Shown in pieces: positions 8,351-16,421 of a stretch of 54,284 nt of DNA. The stretch's first letter is position 1. The number at the start of each line of letters is the position of its first letter. The notes under the pieces were generated by a model. That model did no database searches. It was not told the origin of the DNA and was given only the letters and a program-made list of their open reading frames with translations. Origin of the DNA: Bacteroidales bacterium (GTDB taxonomy: Bacteria; Bacteroidota; Bacteroidia; Bacteroidales; Dysgonomonadaceae); assembly GCA_012837345.1 (NCBI GenBank), contig DURL01000162.1, positions 1 through 54,284 on the forward strand. Direction: 5' to 3'. A program made the translations under genes and the position numbers.

Positions 8351-8358
8351 TAACTTTG
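8351..8358 (+). promoter_or_regulatory. -7 box for the ArfB-like gene
   Basis: TAACTTTG, matching TAnnTTTG, 31 bases upstream of the ATG at 8390. Confidence 0.55.
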
Positions 8359-8389
8359 TCATTTTCTCACATTAACAGGAACGAGTTTC

Positions 8390-8800
8390 ATGAGAACCGA
8401 TATGCAAAAACTGCTTCAGGAGTGTTCTTTTCAGACTGCACGCAGCAGTGGTAGCGGAGGACAGAATGTGAACAAGGTAGAGACCAAGGTGATCCTCCTT
8501 TTTGATATAAACAGGTCACAACAGCTTACGGATGAGCAGAAGCAACTGCTGTTGGTAAGAGTGAAGAACAGAATATCCGGTGAGGGAGTGTTGATGCTTT
8601 CATACGACAGGGAACGCAGCCAGATGATGAACAGGAAAAAGGTGATCAGTCAGTTTGAGAAGCTGTTGCGTAGCGCCCTCAAACCGGTTAAACCGAGAAA
8701 AAAAACGAAACCTACCGCAGCCTCGGTAAGAAAAAGACTGGAGAAGAAAAAGCAAATAGGTGAGAAGAAAAAAAGGCGCAGCGCGCCTTACGGATCATGA
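8390..8800 (+). CDS. arfB: Peptide chain release factor-like protein (ribosome rescue, ArfB/YaeJ type)
   Basis: 136 residues. The GGQ motif that triggers peptidyl-tRNA hydrolysis is at residues 23-25 within 'SSGSGGQNVNKVETKV'. There is no stop-codon recognition domain. The C-terminal 40 residues are very basic (KPRKKTKPT..., RKRLEKKKQ...), as expected for the tail that enters the empty mRNA channel of stalled ribosomes. Length fits ArfB (about 140). It frees ribosomes stalled on mRNAs lacking a stop codon. The gene has its own promoter and converges on rluA 11 bases downstream. Confidence 0.88.
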   Translation: MRTDMQKLLQECSFQTARSSGSGGQNVNKVETKVILLFDINRSQQLTDEQKQLLLVRVKNRISGEGVLMLSYDRERSQMMNRKKVISQFEKLLRSALKPVKPRKKTKPTAASVRKRLEKKKQIGEKKKRRSAPYGS

Positions 8801-8811
8801 TGCCACCCGCC

Positions 8812-9495
8812 TCATGAAGGGTTAATGGCTGCCTCGAATGTCTTCCAGAGGTTGTCATCCGGCACGGGGGCTGTAACATGGATCCGCTCTTTGGAGACAG
8901 GATGAACAAATGAGAGGGTGCGGGCATGAAGGCTGATGCTGCCGTCAGGATTAGAGCGTTCGGCCCCGTATTTTAGGTCCCCCTTGATGGGACAACCGAT
9001 TTTAGCGAGCTGGCAGCGTATCTGGTGGTGGCGTCCCGTCTCAAGAGTGACCTCGAGAAGGTAATAATTTTGTGAGGTCGCTATCAGCCGGTAATGTAAA
9101 ACCGCTTTTTTCGTGTGGGGTTTCTCGATGTCGAAGGCGGTCGATTTGTTGTTCTTCTCATTCTTGATGAGATAGTGAGTCAGGCTCTCTTCATCTCTTG
9201 TGGGTCTTTTTTTTACGACTGCCCAGTAGGTCTTCGCCACCTCCCCATTACGGAACATCTCATTGAGCCTCGACAACGCCTTGCTGGTACGGGCAAACAC
9301 CACCACCCCACTCGTGGGGCGATCGAGACGGTGTGTCACACCGCAAAAGACGTTGCCGGGCTTGTTGTATTTCTCCTTCAGATAATCCTTGACGATTTCC
9401 GAAAGGGGTTTGTCACCAGTCTTATCGCCCTGTACGATCTCACCCGGTGACTTGTTTACGACAATGAGATGGTTGTCTTCGTATAATATGGTCAT
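8812..9495 (-). CDS. RluA-family RNA pseudouridine synthase
   Basis: 227 residues from the ATG at 9495 (the codon before it is GTG and is a less likely start). The catalytic Asp is D58 in 'THRLDRPTSGVVVFAR', and 'LETGRHHQIRCQLAKIGCPIKGD' is the second conserved RluA block. No S4 domain is present, as in the short RluA/RluC/TruC-type members. It isomerises uridine in rRNA or tRNA; which position is unknown. It follows fabG with only 6 bases between stop and start, so the two are co-transcribed. Confidence 0.9.
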   Translation of the reverse strand: MTILYEDNHLIVVNKSPGEIVQGDKTGDKPLSEIVKDYLKEKYNKPGNVFCGVTHRLDRPTSGVVVFARTSKALSRLNEMFRNGEVAKTYWAVVKKRPTRDEESLTHYLIKNEKNNKSTAFDIEKPHTKKAVLHYRLIATSQNYYLLEVTLETGRHHQIRCQLAKIGCPIKGDLKYGAERSNPDGSISLHARTLSFVHPVSKERIHVTAPVPDDNLWKTFEAAINPS

Positions 9496-9501
9496 CACCC
9501 A

Positions 9502-10248
9502 TCAGGTATTCATCCCGCCACAGACGTTGATCACCTGACCGCTCACATACGAAGAGAGGTCCGATGCAAGGAATAACGCCGCATTCGCAACGTCTTCGGG
9601 TGTACCACCGCGTCGCAGGGGGATCTGCTTGGCCCACTCATTGCGCACCTCCTCCGAGAGTGCGCCGGTCATCTCCGTGACAATGAATCCGGGGGCGATG
9701 GCATTTGCACGGATACCTCTTGAGCCCAGTTCCTTGGCTATCGACTTGGCCAGTCCGATCATGCCTGCCTTCGATGCGGAGTAGTTCGACTGGCCGGCGT
9801 TGCCGGAGACACCTACCACCGAGCTCATGTTGACAATGCTACCTGCTTTCTGGCGCATCATCACCGGTGTGACCGCGTGGATGAAGTTGAAAGCAGATTT
9901 CAGGTTCACGTTGATCACAGCATCCCACTGCTGTTCACTCATTCTCATCATCAGACCATCCTTGGTGATACCTGCATTGTTGATCAGGATATCGATGCGG
10001 CCAAAATCCTTCATGATCTCTTCCACCACCTGATGCGTCTCCTCAAAGTTGGCAGCGTTGGATGCATACCCCTTGCATTTCACACCCATGGCGGCAATTT
10101 CATGCTCGGTGGCTTCTCCCGCTTCATCGATCGTCAGATCAGTGAATGCGATGTTGGCTCCCTCAGATGCGAACCTGAGTGCAATAGCCTTACCAATACC
10201 TCTGGCTGCACCGGTGATGACAGCCGTTTTTCCTTCCAATAATTTCAT
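9502..10248 (-). CDS. fabG: 3-oxoacyl-[acyl-carrier-protein] reductase
   Basis: 248 residues from the ATG at 10248; the longer frame runs into a microsatellite and is not coding. It is a short-chain dehydrogenase: cofactor loop TGAARGIG at residues 12-19, NNAG at 90-93, and the catalytic Ser143, Tyr156 and Lys160 ('NYSASKAG'). It reduces 3-oxoacyl-ACP with NADPH in fatty acid elongation. It lies between a TetR regulator and rluA on one strand. The 128-base gap to tetR is filled by an 8-bp repeat array. Confidence 0.92.
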   Translation of the reverse strand: MKLLEGKTAVITGAARGIGKAIALRFASEGANIAFTDLTIDEAGEATEHEIAAMGVKCKGYASNAANFEETHQVVEEIMKDFGRIDILINNAGITKDGLMMRMSEQQWDAVINVNLKSAFNFIHAVTPVMMRQKAGSIVNMSSVVGVSGNAGQSNYSASKAGMIGLAKSIAKELGSRGIRANAIAPGFIVTEMTGALSEEVRNEWAKQIPLRRGGTPEDVANAALFLASDLSSYVSGQVINVCGGMNT

Positions 10249-10260
10249 ATGAATGTTGAT

Positions 10261-10372
10261 TTGTTGATTTGTTGATGTGATGATTTGGTGATGTGATGAT
10301 TTGGTGATGTGATGATTTGGTGATTCGGGGATTTGAGGATTTGAGGATTTGGGGATTCGGGGATTCGGGGAA
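10261..10372. repeat. Period-8 microsatellite, 14 degenerate units
   Basis: Fourteen consecutive octamers in unbroken register fill exactly 112 bases: TTGTTGAT (2), then alternating GTGATGAT and TTGGTGAT (3 pairs), then TCGGGGAT, TTGAGGAT (2), TTGGGGAT, TCGGGGAT and TCGGGGAA. Units share a GAT-like end and drift along the array. It occupies the tetR-fabG gap. Similar arrays with other units occur at 23667, 27085, 30805 and 30861. Confidence 0.9.
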
Positions 10373-10376
10373 TCAT

Positions 10377-10970
10377 TCATTTTTTTGCATAAATCCCCTT
10401 GAAGAGGATGCTGGCAATGATTTCCCGATCCTCTTTCTTATTGTAGTCCAGCTTCATGGCCCCACGTATGGTCGGCACCTCAAGCCCTTTAAATGCATAA
10501 TGGAGGATCTCAGCCGTTTGACGGGCATCTTTCAACAGAAAGATCCCCTTGTCTACACCATCCTGAATAATCGTTTCCAGAAAATGAATCTCTTTGCGGT
10601 CGAACTCTTTACGCACGTTCTCCACCTGCCATATGTCCCGGAAGAAATCAGCCCGCAGGGTCCCGTTGCGGGTGACCACCTCCTTGATGGCACTTAAACG
10701 GGTGAAGGCCATCATGATTAGTTTCTCATCGGCAGGCAGGTCGCGCACAAGCACCTCTTCCAGCTTGCTGTACAACACATTCAGTTCCGACTCGATTACG
10801 GCCTTGTAAATCTCGTTTTTGCTGCTGAAATAGGTGTAGAGTGTCCGTCGCCCGCGGTGTGATGCTTCGGCAATGTCGTTCATAGTGGTGTTCTCGACCC
10901 CTTTTTTTGCAAAAAGCTGCTGAGCTACATCGATCAGATTCTTTTTTGTTTTTGAAATAACTGATGTCAC
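10377..10970 (-). CDS. TetR/AcrR-family transcriptional regulator
   Basis: 197 residues. N-terminal TetR helix-turn-helix: 'LIDVAQQLFAKKGVENTTMNDIAEASHRGRRTLYTYFSSKNEIYKAVIE' style region at residues 11-60, followed by an alpha-helical ligand domain. The start is a GTG at 10970; an in-frame TAA lies 15 bases further upstream, so no earlier start exists, and a TATTTTTG box at 11000-11007 fits it. It precedes fabG and rluA on the same strand, so control of fatty-acid synthesis in response to an acyl ligand is a reasonable inference. Confidence 0.85.
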   Translation of the reverse strand: MTSVISKTKKNLIDVAQQLFAKKGVENTTMNDIAEASHRGRRTLYTYFSSKNEIYKAVIESELNVLYSKLEEVLVRDLPADEKLIMMAFTRLSAIKEVVTRNGTLRADFFRDIWQVENVRKEFDRKEIHFLETIIQDGVDKGIFLLKDARQTAEILHYAFKGLEVPTIRGAMKLDYNKKEDREIIASILFKGIYAKK

Positions 10971-10999
10971 GTTATCTGCACATTAATTATCTATATGTG

Positions 11000-11007
11000 C
11001 AAAAATA
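11000..11007 (-). promoter_or_regulatory. -7 box of the tetR-fabG-rluA unit
   Basis: TATTTTTG on the minus strand, 30 bases upstream of the GTG start at 10970. Confidence 0.5.
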
Positions 11008-11047
11008 GCACAAAGATTTCATATAGCGAAAACAAACCGGAAAAAAG

Positions 11048-11626
11048 TTATTTTTTCCGGTTTGCAAACAGTGTAGCCGCTTCACAAACTTTGTTGTACC
11101 AGGACTCACCGAACCTGCGAATCAGCGGTTCCCTCAGGAAACGATAAAGGGGTACTCCCTCTTTGCGACCCAGCTTCACCGCCGGCCGGCATACTGACCA
11201 GCGGTGATAATTGACAGCGGTGAAGTCGGGATAGTCGGTCAGCCGTATCGGATAGAGATGGCAGGAGATTGGTTTTTGTACCGGGATGCGTCCCTCCCTG
11301 TAGGCGGTATCGATGGCACACTTGCAGATGCCGTTCTCATCAAAGTAGGTGAAGACGCACTCTTCCCCATTGACAATGGAAGTGACCAGTTCTCCGTCGG
11401 TGTCATTATAAGCGATCCCCTGTCTGGTGATCAGCTCCTGTGCCTTGGGTGAGAGATCATCCCATATCTCCGGCAGGATAGACTGAATCAGGTCATGCTC
11501 CTCCCGGGTGAGCGGCGCACCCGATTCACCATCCACACAGCATTGGCCTTTGCACTTGCAGAGATCGCAGATGAACTGCTCTTCGAAGAGGTCATCGGAT
11601 ATAAGGGTGTTGTCTATTTGTATCAT
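11048..11626 (-). CDS. DUF3109 family cysteine-rich protein
   Basis: 192 residues with the conserved cysteine pattern of DUF3109: 'FICDLCKCKGQCC' near residues 18-31, then C113-like 'GEECVF', 'GICKCAID', 'ISCHLYPIR' and 'WSVCRPA'. The layout resembles the YkgJ-type metal-binding (zinc or iron) proteins. Function is unknown. The ATG overlaps the stop of the upstream CPBP protease gene by 4 bases (ATGA), so the two are translationally coupled. Confidence 0.85.
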   Translation of the reverse strand: MIQIDNTLISDDLFEEQFICDLCKCKGQCCVDGESGAPLTREEHDLIQSILPEIWDDLSPKAQELITRQGIAYNDTDGELVTSIVNGEECVFTYFDENGICKCAIDTAYREGRIPVQKPISCHLYPIRLTDYPDFTAVNYHRWSVCRPAVKLGRKEGVPLYRFLREPLIRRFGESWYNKVCEAATLFANRKK

Positions 11627-12534
11627 ATGTTGTCTGACAGTTTATTGGCCTCTCCCTTACCGGCAGACCGTCCGGCAGGAAAAAGGTGAAAAAGTAACAG
11701 GGTAACCAGTGCCCCCGTCAATGCCGCGATCAGATAGGGCAAGGTGAGGGGCAGCTCGTCAAGCTCCCGGAACCAGGTAGCATCACTCCAGAAATAGTGG
11801 AGCAGGATCACCGTGGCATTGTTGGTGAAGTGAAAGAGGATGGGAATCCAGAGATTACGGCTGTAGAGAAAGAGGTAGCCCAGCAGTGCCCCCAGCAGCA
11901 TCCGGGGCAGGAAACCGTAGAACTGGAAATGGATCAGGCTGAAGATGGCTGCCGCTACCCATACGGCAGCATGACCGCTCCTGAACCACTCCCGAAGCAG
12001 CTGTTGCAACACTCCCCGGAAAAAGAGCTCTTCCGTGACCGCAGCCAGCAACGCCACTACGAGGAGGTTCAGCAATAAGCCACCTATCGTGTCGACCGAC
12101 AGGATCAACGCGGTGGTCTCCATTGCCGCATCTTCCATCGTCCGCATCGTTGTCTCGAGATCACGGAAAGCTTCCGGCAGCACCATCTGCTCGTTCCACC
12201 GAGAGAGTAAGGAAGCAATGGGGTAGGAAAAGAGAAAGATTGCCAGGGTGAAGAGAATCATTCTACCCATCTTGTCATCACCTCTCAAACAGAGGTAGCC
12301 GAGCGGATCTCTTTCCGTGAAGAGCGCCAGCAGTAATGCCGGAGCGGCAATGGCCAGTAGCGACTGTACCACGGTGCCCGCATAAATCATCGTCACCGTC
12401 CCCTCCGTATCCTCTGTGACCATCGTCCCGACCAATGTGATTACGGCCCCCGCCAGGATCAATCCTGTCAGCAGCAGCAGAAAAAGGAGGGCAAGACGGG
12501 TGCCGGTGGTGAGTGATGATAAGAGGAAACGCAT
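11623..12534 (-). CDS. CPBP family intramembrane metalloprotease
   Basis: 303 residues from the ATG at 12534; the TATCTTTG promoter box at 12556-12563 rules out the longer reading to 12645. About eight membrane helices. The three CAAX-protease/bacteriocin-processing (Abi) motifs are visible: 'TEELFFRGVLQQLL' (EExxxR), 'FSLIHFQFYGFLPRMLLG' (His) and 'LFHFTNNATVIL' (HxxxN). Such proteins cleave within the membrane; the substrate here is unknown. It is followed by a DUF3109 gene with a 4-base overlap and is divergent from tig. Confidence 0.87.
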   Translation of the reverse strand: MRFLLSSLTTGTRLALLFLLLLTGLILAGAVITLVGTMVTEDTEGTVTMIYAGTVVQSLLAIAAPALLLALFTERDPLGYLCLRGDDKMGRMILFTLAIFLFSYPIASLLSRWNEQMVLPEAFRDLETTMRTMEDAAMETTALILSVDTIGGLLLNLLVVALLAAVTEELFFRGVLQQLLREWFRSGHAAVWVAAAIFSLIHFQFYGFLPRMLLGALLGYLFLYSRNLWIPILFHFTNNATVILLHYFWSDATWFRELDELPLTLPYLIAALTGALVTLLLFHLFPAGRSAGKGEANKLSDNI

Positions 12535-12555
12535 GGAACGATTGCTTTTAAACTG

Positions 12556-12563
12556 CAAAGATA
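12556..12563 (-). promoter_or_regulatory. -7 box for the CPBP-DUF3109 unit
   Basis: TATCTTTG on the minus strand, 22 bases upstream of the ATG at 12534; it sets the start of the protease gene. Confidence 0.6.
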
Positions 12564-12622
12564 GAGAAATTTCGGGATAGAGGAAGCGGGATGCGGGAGG
12601 GGGAGGGTGAAATAAAATAATT

Positions 12623-12653
12623 TTTGCAGATTGGAAGAATAACACTATTTTTG
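12623..12653 (+). promoter_or_regulatory. tig promoter (TTTG-N19-TATTTTTG)
   Basis: -33 TTTG at 12623-12626 and -7 TATTTTTG at 12646-12653 are separated by 19 bases, an exact match to the Bacteroidetes housekeeping promoter. The leader is about 70 bases. Confidence 0.75.
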
Positions 12654-12727
12654 CACTCTTATTTCAAAAACTATATCAAACGGTTGAAATATACCTACTT
12701 TCAACTCAAAAAAAATCATTCATCCCA

Positions 12728-14149
12728 ATGAAGTCGACACTGAATAAAACAAACGATGTGAACGGAACCATCGTCATTGAACTGGAAAAAGAGGATTATC
12801 AGGAAAAGGTGGAGAAATCGCTGAACCAATATCGTCAGCGTGCCAACATCCCCGGTTTCCGCCAGGGCAAAGTGCCCAAGGGTGTGATCCGTAAAATGTA
12901 CGGCAAAGCGGTGCTGGTAGATGAGATCAACAAGATTGTCTCAGACGAGCTGGGCAATTTCATCCGCGAGAACAAACTGAAGATCCTGGGCGAACCGATT
13001 GCCGACGACAGTGAAGAGAAGCAGGTGGACCTGGAGAAGGATGAGACGATGAGCTTTTATTTCGATGTGGCACTCACTCCCGAGTTTGAGCTGACGCTCG
13101 ACAAGGAGACCGAGCTGACCTGGTACAACGTGAAGCTGGAAGAGGACCTGCTCGACAAGCAGATGGATGGCTACCGCCAGAACTACGGCACCTATGATTC
13201 GGTAGAGGAAGAGGCCAAAGATACCGACCTGATCAAGGGAACCCTCACCGAGATGGATGGGGCGCAGGTGAAGGAAGAGGCAGAGGCGATCGAAAACGCG
13301 ATCCTGATGCCCTCCTACGTGAAAGATGAGACCACCAGGAACAGCTTCATCGGCGCAAAGGTGGGTGACAGCGTTGTTTTGAACCCGATGACCGCCTACG
13401 ACAACAACAAGGCCGAGGTAGCCTCACTGCTGCAGACCACCAAAGAGACCCTGGGTGATGCCACCCCCGACTATCGGTTCGAGATCAAGGAGGTCACCCG
13501 TTACAAGGAAGCTGAGATGAACCAGGAGCTGTTCGACAAGGTGCTGGGTGAAGGTGTTGCCACCTCGGAGGAAGAATTCAAGGAGAAGGTTGCAGCCGAG
13601 CTGACACGTCAGTTCAAGCCCAGTGTAGATCACCTTTTCATCCACCAGGCAAAAGATCTGATCGTGGAGAAGATGAAGGATGTCACTTTCCCCGATGCGT
13701 TCCTGAAACGTTGGTTGCTGGAGACCAGTGATGAACGCACACCGGAACAGTTGGAAGAGGATTATCCCAGGATCCTGGAGGACCTCAAGTTCCACATCGC
13801 CAAGCAGAAGATTGTGGAAGAGAACGAGCTCAAGGTGGAGTACCAGGATATCGAAGCACTGGCTGCCGAGGTGGCTAAGGCACAATTCGCGCAGTATGGC
13901 ATGACCAACCTGCCGGCCGACGTGTTGCAGAACTACACCAAGAGTCTGCTCGAAAAGGAGGAGACGGTACAGAACCTGGTGGAGAGAGCCACAGAAGACA
14001 AGGTGATCGACTGGCTGAAAGCCAACGTATCCGTCATGGAGAAAGAGATCTACTCAAAAGAGTTCAACGAGCTGATGGGCGAGCACTCACATACACACCA
14101 TGAAGAGGTGGCGGACGAGGCTGAGACAGCAGAGCCATCAGAAGAATAA
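12728..14149 (+). CDS. tig: Trigger factor
   Basis: 473 residues. Ribosome-associated chaperone that meets nascent chains at the exit tunnel. The N-terminal ribosome-binding domain contains 'NIPGFRQGKVPKGVIRKMYGKAVL' (the GFRxGxxP signature loop, residues 39-48), the middle part is a diverged FKBP-like domain (about 150-245), and a long helical C-domain follows. The C-terminus is acidic and ends in a His-rich tail (HSHTHHEE). It is 40 residues longer than the E. coli protein. clpP and clpX follow on the same strand, the usual tig-clpP-clpX order. Confidence 0.93.
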   Translation: MKSTLNKTNDVNGTIVIELEKEDYQEKVEKSLNQYRQRANIPGFRQGKVPKGVIRKMYGKAVLVDEINKIVSDELGNFIRENKLKILGEPIADDSEEKQVDLEKDETMSFYFDVALTPEFELTLDKETELTWYNVKLEEDLLDKQMDGYRQNYGTYDSVEEEAKDTDLIKGTLTEMDGAQVKEEAEAIENAILMPSYVKDETTRNSFIGAKVGDSVVLNPMTAYDNNKAEVASLLQTTKETLGDATPDYRFEIKEVTRYKEAEMNQELFDKVLGEGVATSEEEFKEKVAAELTRQFKPSVDHLFIHQAKDLIVEKMKDVTFPDAFLKRWLLETSDERTPEQLEEDYPRILEDLKFHIAKQKIVEENELKVEYQDIEALAAEVAKAQFAQYGMTNLPADVLQNYTKSLLEKEETVQNLVERATEDKVIDWLKANVSVMEKEIYSKEFNELMGEHSHTHHEEVADEAETAEPSEE

Positions 14150-14184
14150 ACGGAGAATCCACATCCAATTTCAACAATTCGTAC

Positions 14185-14192
14185 TATATTTG
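14185..14192 (+). promoter_or_regulatory. First -7 box between tig and clpP
   Basis: TATATTTG, matching TAnnTTTG, in the 147-base gap between tig and clpP. Confidence 0.45.
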
Positions 14193-14253
14193 TTTTTCAA
14201 TCCTCTTATGAGGCTTAACGGAAGAAAATGTCAGGGGAGAGTGATTCCGGCAT

Positions 14254-14261
14254 TATCTTTG
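14254..14261 (+). promoter_or_regulatory. Second -7 box before clpP
   Basis: TATCTTTG, 35 bases upstream of the clpP ATG; with the box at 14185 it gives clpPX its own start sites apart from tig. Confidence 0.5.
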
Positions 14262-14296
14262 CAACAATTGATTAACAACAATATTGTTGAACAAAA

Positions 14297-14980
14297 ATGA
14301 GTAATATGCAAAACGATTTTAGAAAATATGCGGTGAAGCATCTGGGCATGAACGGTGCCAGACTGGACAGCTACATGCAGATCACCAGCCAGGGTGGCGG
14401 ATACATCTCCCCCACCATCATCGAAGAGCGTCAGCTCAACGTGGCACAGATGGATGTCTTTTCGCGACTGATGATGGATCGCATCATCTTCCTTGGCACT
14501 GCCATCGACGACTATACAGCCAATGTGATCCAGGCGCAGCTGCTCTACCTCGACTCGGCCGACCCGGGCAAGGATATCTCCATCTATATCAACTCACCCG
14601 GCGGGACGGTCTATGCCGGCCTGGGGATCTACGACACCATGCAATTCGTGTCGAGCAACATCTCCACCATCTGTACCGGCATCGCCGCCTCCATGGCTGC
14701 CGTGCTGCTGGTGGCAGGCGCTGACAAGAAACGGTTCGCACTCACCCATTCACGGGTGATGATTCATCAACCGCTGGGCGGTGTACAGGGACAGGCATCC
14801 GACATTGAGATCACGGCACGTGAGATCGCAAAAATCAAACAGGAACTCTACCAGATCATCTCCACACACTCCGGCAAGCCGGTAGAAGATGTGGCACGCG
14901 ACTCGGACCGTGACTTCTGGATGACCGCTGCTGAGGCGAAAGCCTATGGCATGGTAGATGATGTACTGGTAAGAAAATAA
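14297..14980 (+). CDS. clpP: ATP-dependent Clp protease proteolytic subunit
   Basis: 227 residues. Serine protease that forms the barrel of ClpXP. Catalytic triad: Ser132 in 'GIAASMAAV', His157 in 'VMIHQPLGG' and Asp206 in 'DRDFWM'. '[19 protein letters not shown]' forms the substrate groove. The N-terminus is somewhat longer than in E. coli, which may be a propeptide. clpX starts 10 bases downstream. Confidence 0.95.
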   Translation: MSNMQNDFRKYAVKHLGMNGARLDSYMQITSQGGGYISPTIIEERQLNVAQMDVFSRLMMDRIIFLGTAIDDYTANVIQAQLLYLDSADPGKDISIYINSPGGTVYAGLGIYDTMQFVSSNISTICTGIAASMAAVLLVAGADKKRFALTHSRVMIHQPLGGVQGQASDIEITAREIAKIKQELYQIISTHSGKPVEDVARDSDRDFWMTAAEAKAYGMVDDVLVRK

Positions 14981-14990
14981 GCAACAACCA

Positions 14991-16232
14991 ATGGCTAAAA
15001 AGGCAAACAGCAGCAACCACTGCAGCTTCTGCGGCAGAAGTGAACAGGAGGTCAATTTGTTGATCTCCGGCATGACCGGTTACATATGCGATATGTGTGC
15101 CGAGCAGGCACACGAGATCGTGAATGAAACATTCAAGGGCAGTGCCAAGAGTGATGTGGGCATCAGCCTCTCCTCACTACCCAAGCCGGCACAGATCAAG
15201 GAGTTTCTCGACCAGTATGTGATCCAGCAGGAAAATGCCAAACGGTTCCTGTCGGTGGCGGTGTACAACCACTATAAGCGGATCCTGCAGAAGAATGTGA
15301 AGGATGAGGTGGAGATTGAGAAATCGAATATCATCATGGTGGGTGCCACCGGTACGGGCAAAACACTGTTGGCCCGCACCATTGCCAAGTTGCTGCATGT
15401 ACCTTTCACCATCGTCGACGCCACCGTCCTCACCGAGGCCGGTTATGTGGGTGAAGACATCGAAAGCATCCTCACCCGCCTGCTGCAGGTGGCCGACTAT
15501 GATGTGAATGCCGCCGAAAGGGGCATTGTGTTCATCGATGAGATTGACAAGATCGCCCGCAAGAGCGACAACCCCTCCATCACCCGTGATGTGAGTGGCG
15601 AAGGAGTGCAACAGGGGCTGCTGAAGCTGCTGGAGGGATCGGTGGTTAACGTACCGCCACAGGGAGGTCGCAAGCATCCTGAACAGCGGATGATCGCCGT
15701 CAACACCAAGAATATCCTCTTCGTCTGCGGTGGCGCCTTCGACGGCATCGAGAAAAAGATCGCACAGCGCCTGAACACGCGGGTGGTAGGCTATGCTGCC
15801 AGCAGCGAGAAGACCCACATCGACCGGAACAACATGATGAAATACATCACGCCGCTCGACCTGAAATCGTTCGGTCTGATACCCGAGATCATCGGCAGGC
15901 TTCCCATCCTCACCTATCTCGAGCCACTCGATCGTGAGGCGCTGCTTCGCATCCTTACAGAGCCGAAGAACTCCATCATCAAACAGTATCAGAAACTATT
16001 CGAGATGGACGGTGTAGCACTCACTTTTGAGCCGGAGGCATACGAATATATCGTTGACAAGGCCATCGAGTTCAAGCTGGGAGCACGCGGTCTGCGCTCC
16101 ATCGTGGAAGCAATTATGATTGATGCCATGTTCAGCCTCCCCTCAGAGGAGAAAAAGAAACTGCATGTCACCCGCAAATATGCGGCACAACAACTGGAAA
16201 ACTCTGATCATCATCACTTGAGAGTGGCATAA
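14991..16232 (+). CDS. clpX: ATP-dependent Clp protease ATP-binding subunit
   Basis: 413 residues. AAA+ unfoldase that feeds substrates to ClpP. C4 zinc-binding domain with Cys11, Cys14, Cys33 and Cys36; Walker A GATGTGKT at 118-125; Walker B '[11 protein letters not shown]'; the RKH pore loop region is around 'RKHPEQ'. The C-terminus ends with a short His run (DHHHL). Directly downstream of clpP and followed by an intrinsic terminator. Confidence 0.95.
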   Translation: MAKKANSSNHCSFCGRSEQEVNLLISGMTGYICDMCAEQAHEIVNETFKGSAKSDVGISLSSLPKPAQIKEFLDQYVIQQENAKRFLSVAVYNHYKRILQKNVKDEVEIEKSNIIMVGATGTGKTLLARTIAKLLHVPFTIVDATVLTEAGYVGEDIESILTRLLQVADYDVNAAERGIVFIDEIDKIARKSDNPSITRDVSGEGVQQGLLKLLEGSVVNVPPQGGRKHPEQRMIAVNTKNILFVCGGAFDGIEKKIAQRLNTRVVGYAASSEKTHIDRNNMMKYITPLDLKSFGLIPEIIGRLPILTYLEPLDREALLRILTEPKNSIIKQYQKLFEMDGVALTFEPEAYEYIVDKAIEFKLGARGLRSIVEAIMIDAMFSLPSEEKKKLHVTRKYAAQQLENSDHHHLRVA

Positions 16233-16302
16233 ATCCTCTGTTGATATCGCAAGGCAACAGATCACGTGGCCTGCTCATTTTTCAACGGTTTCCATATCCA
16301 AT

Positions 16303-16332
16303 AAAAAACGCATGGTTTCCCTGCGTTTTTTT
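16303..16332 (+). terminator. Intrinsic terminator after clpX
   Basis: AAAAAACGCA (16303-16312) pairs with TGCGTTTTTT (16322-16331) around a 9-base loop and ends in a T run. It lies 70 bases after the clpX stop. Confidence 0.75.
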
Positions 16333-16375
16333 CTTGCAATCCCTTATTTGTTATTGTATATATGAAATACTTTTT

Positions 16376-16383
16376 TAATTTTG
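16376..16383 (+). promoter_or_regulatory. -7 box for recQ
   Basis: TAATTTTG, with ATTG ending at 16356 and a 19-base spacer; it lies 39 bases before the recQ ATG and after the clpX terminator. Confidence 0.55.
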
Positions 16384-16421
16384 TATCAACCTTTCGGTGA
16401 AAACCTTCATATCGCAGGGTC

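Noticed and set aside
10249-10380. N-terminal extension of fabG across the octamer array
   Set aside because: The extra residues are only a translation of the repeats; the family start is the Met at 10248.
12535-12645. N-terminal extension of the CPBP protease
   Set aside because: The -7 box at 12556-12563 lies inside it, so that part cannot be in the mRNA.
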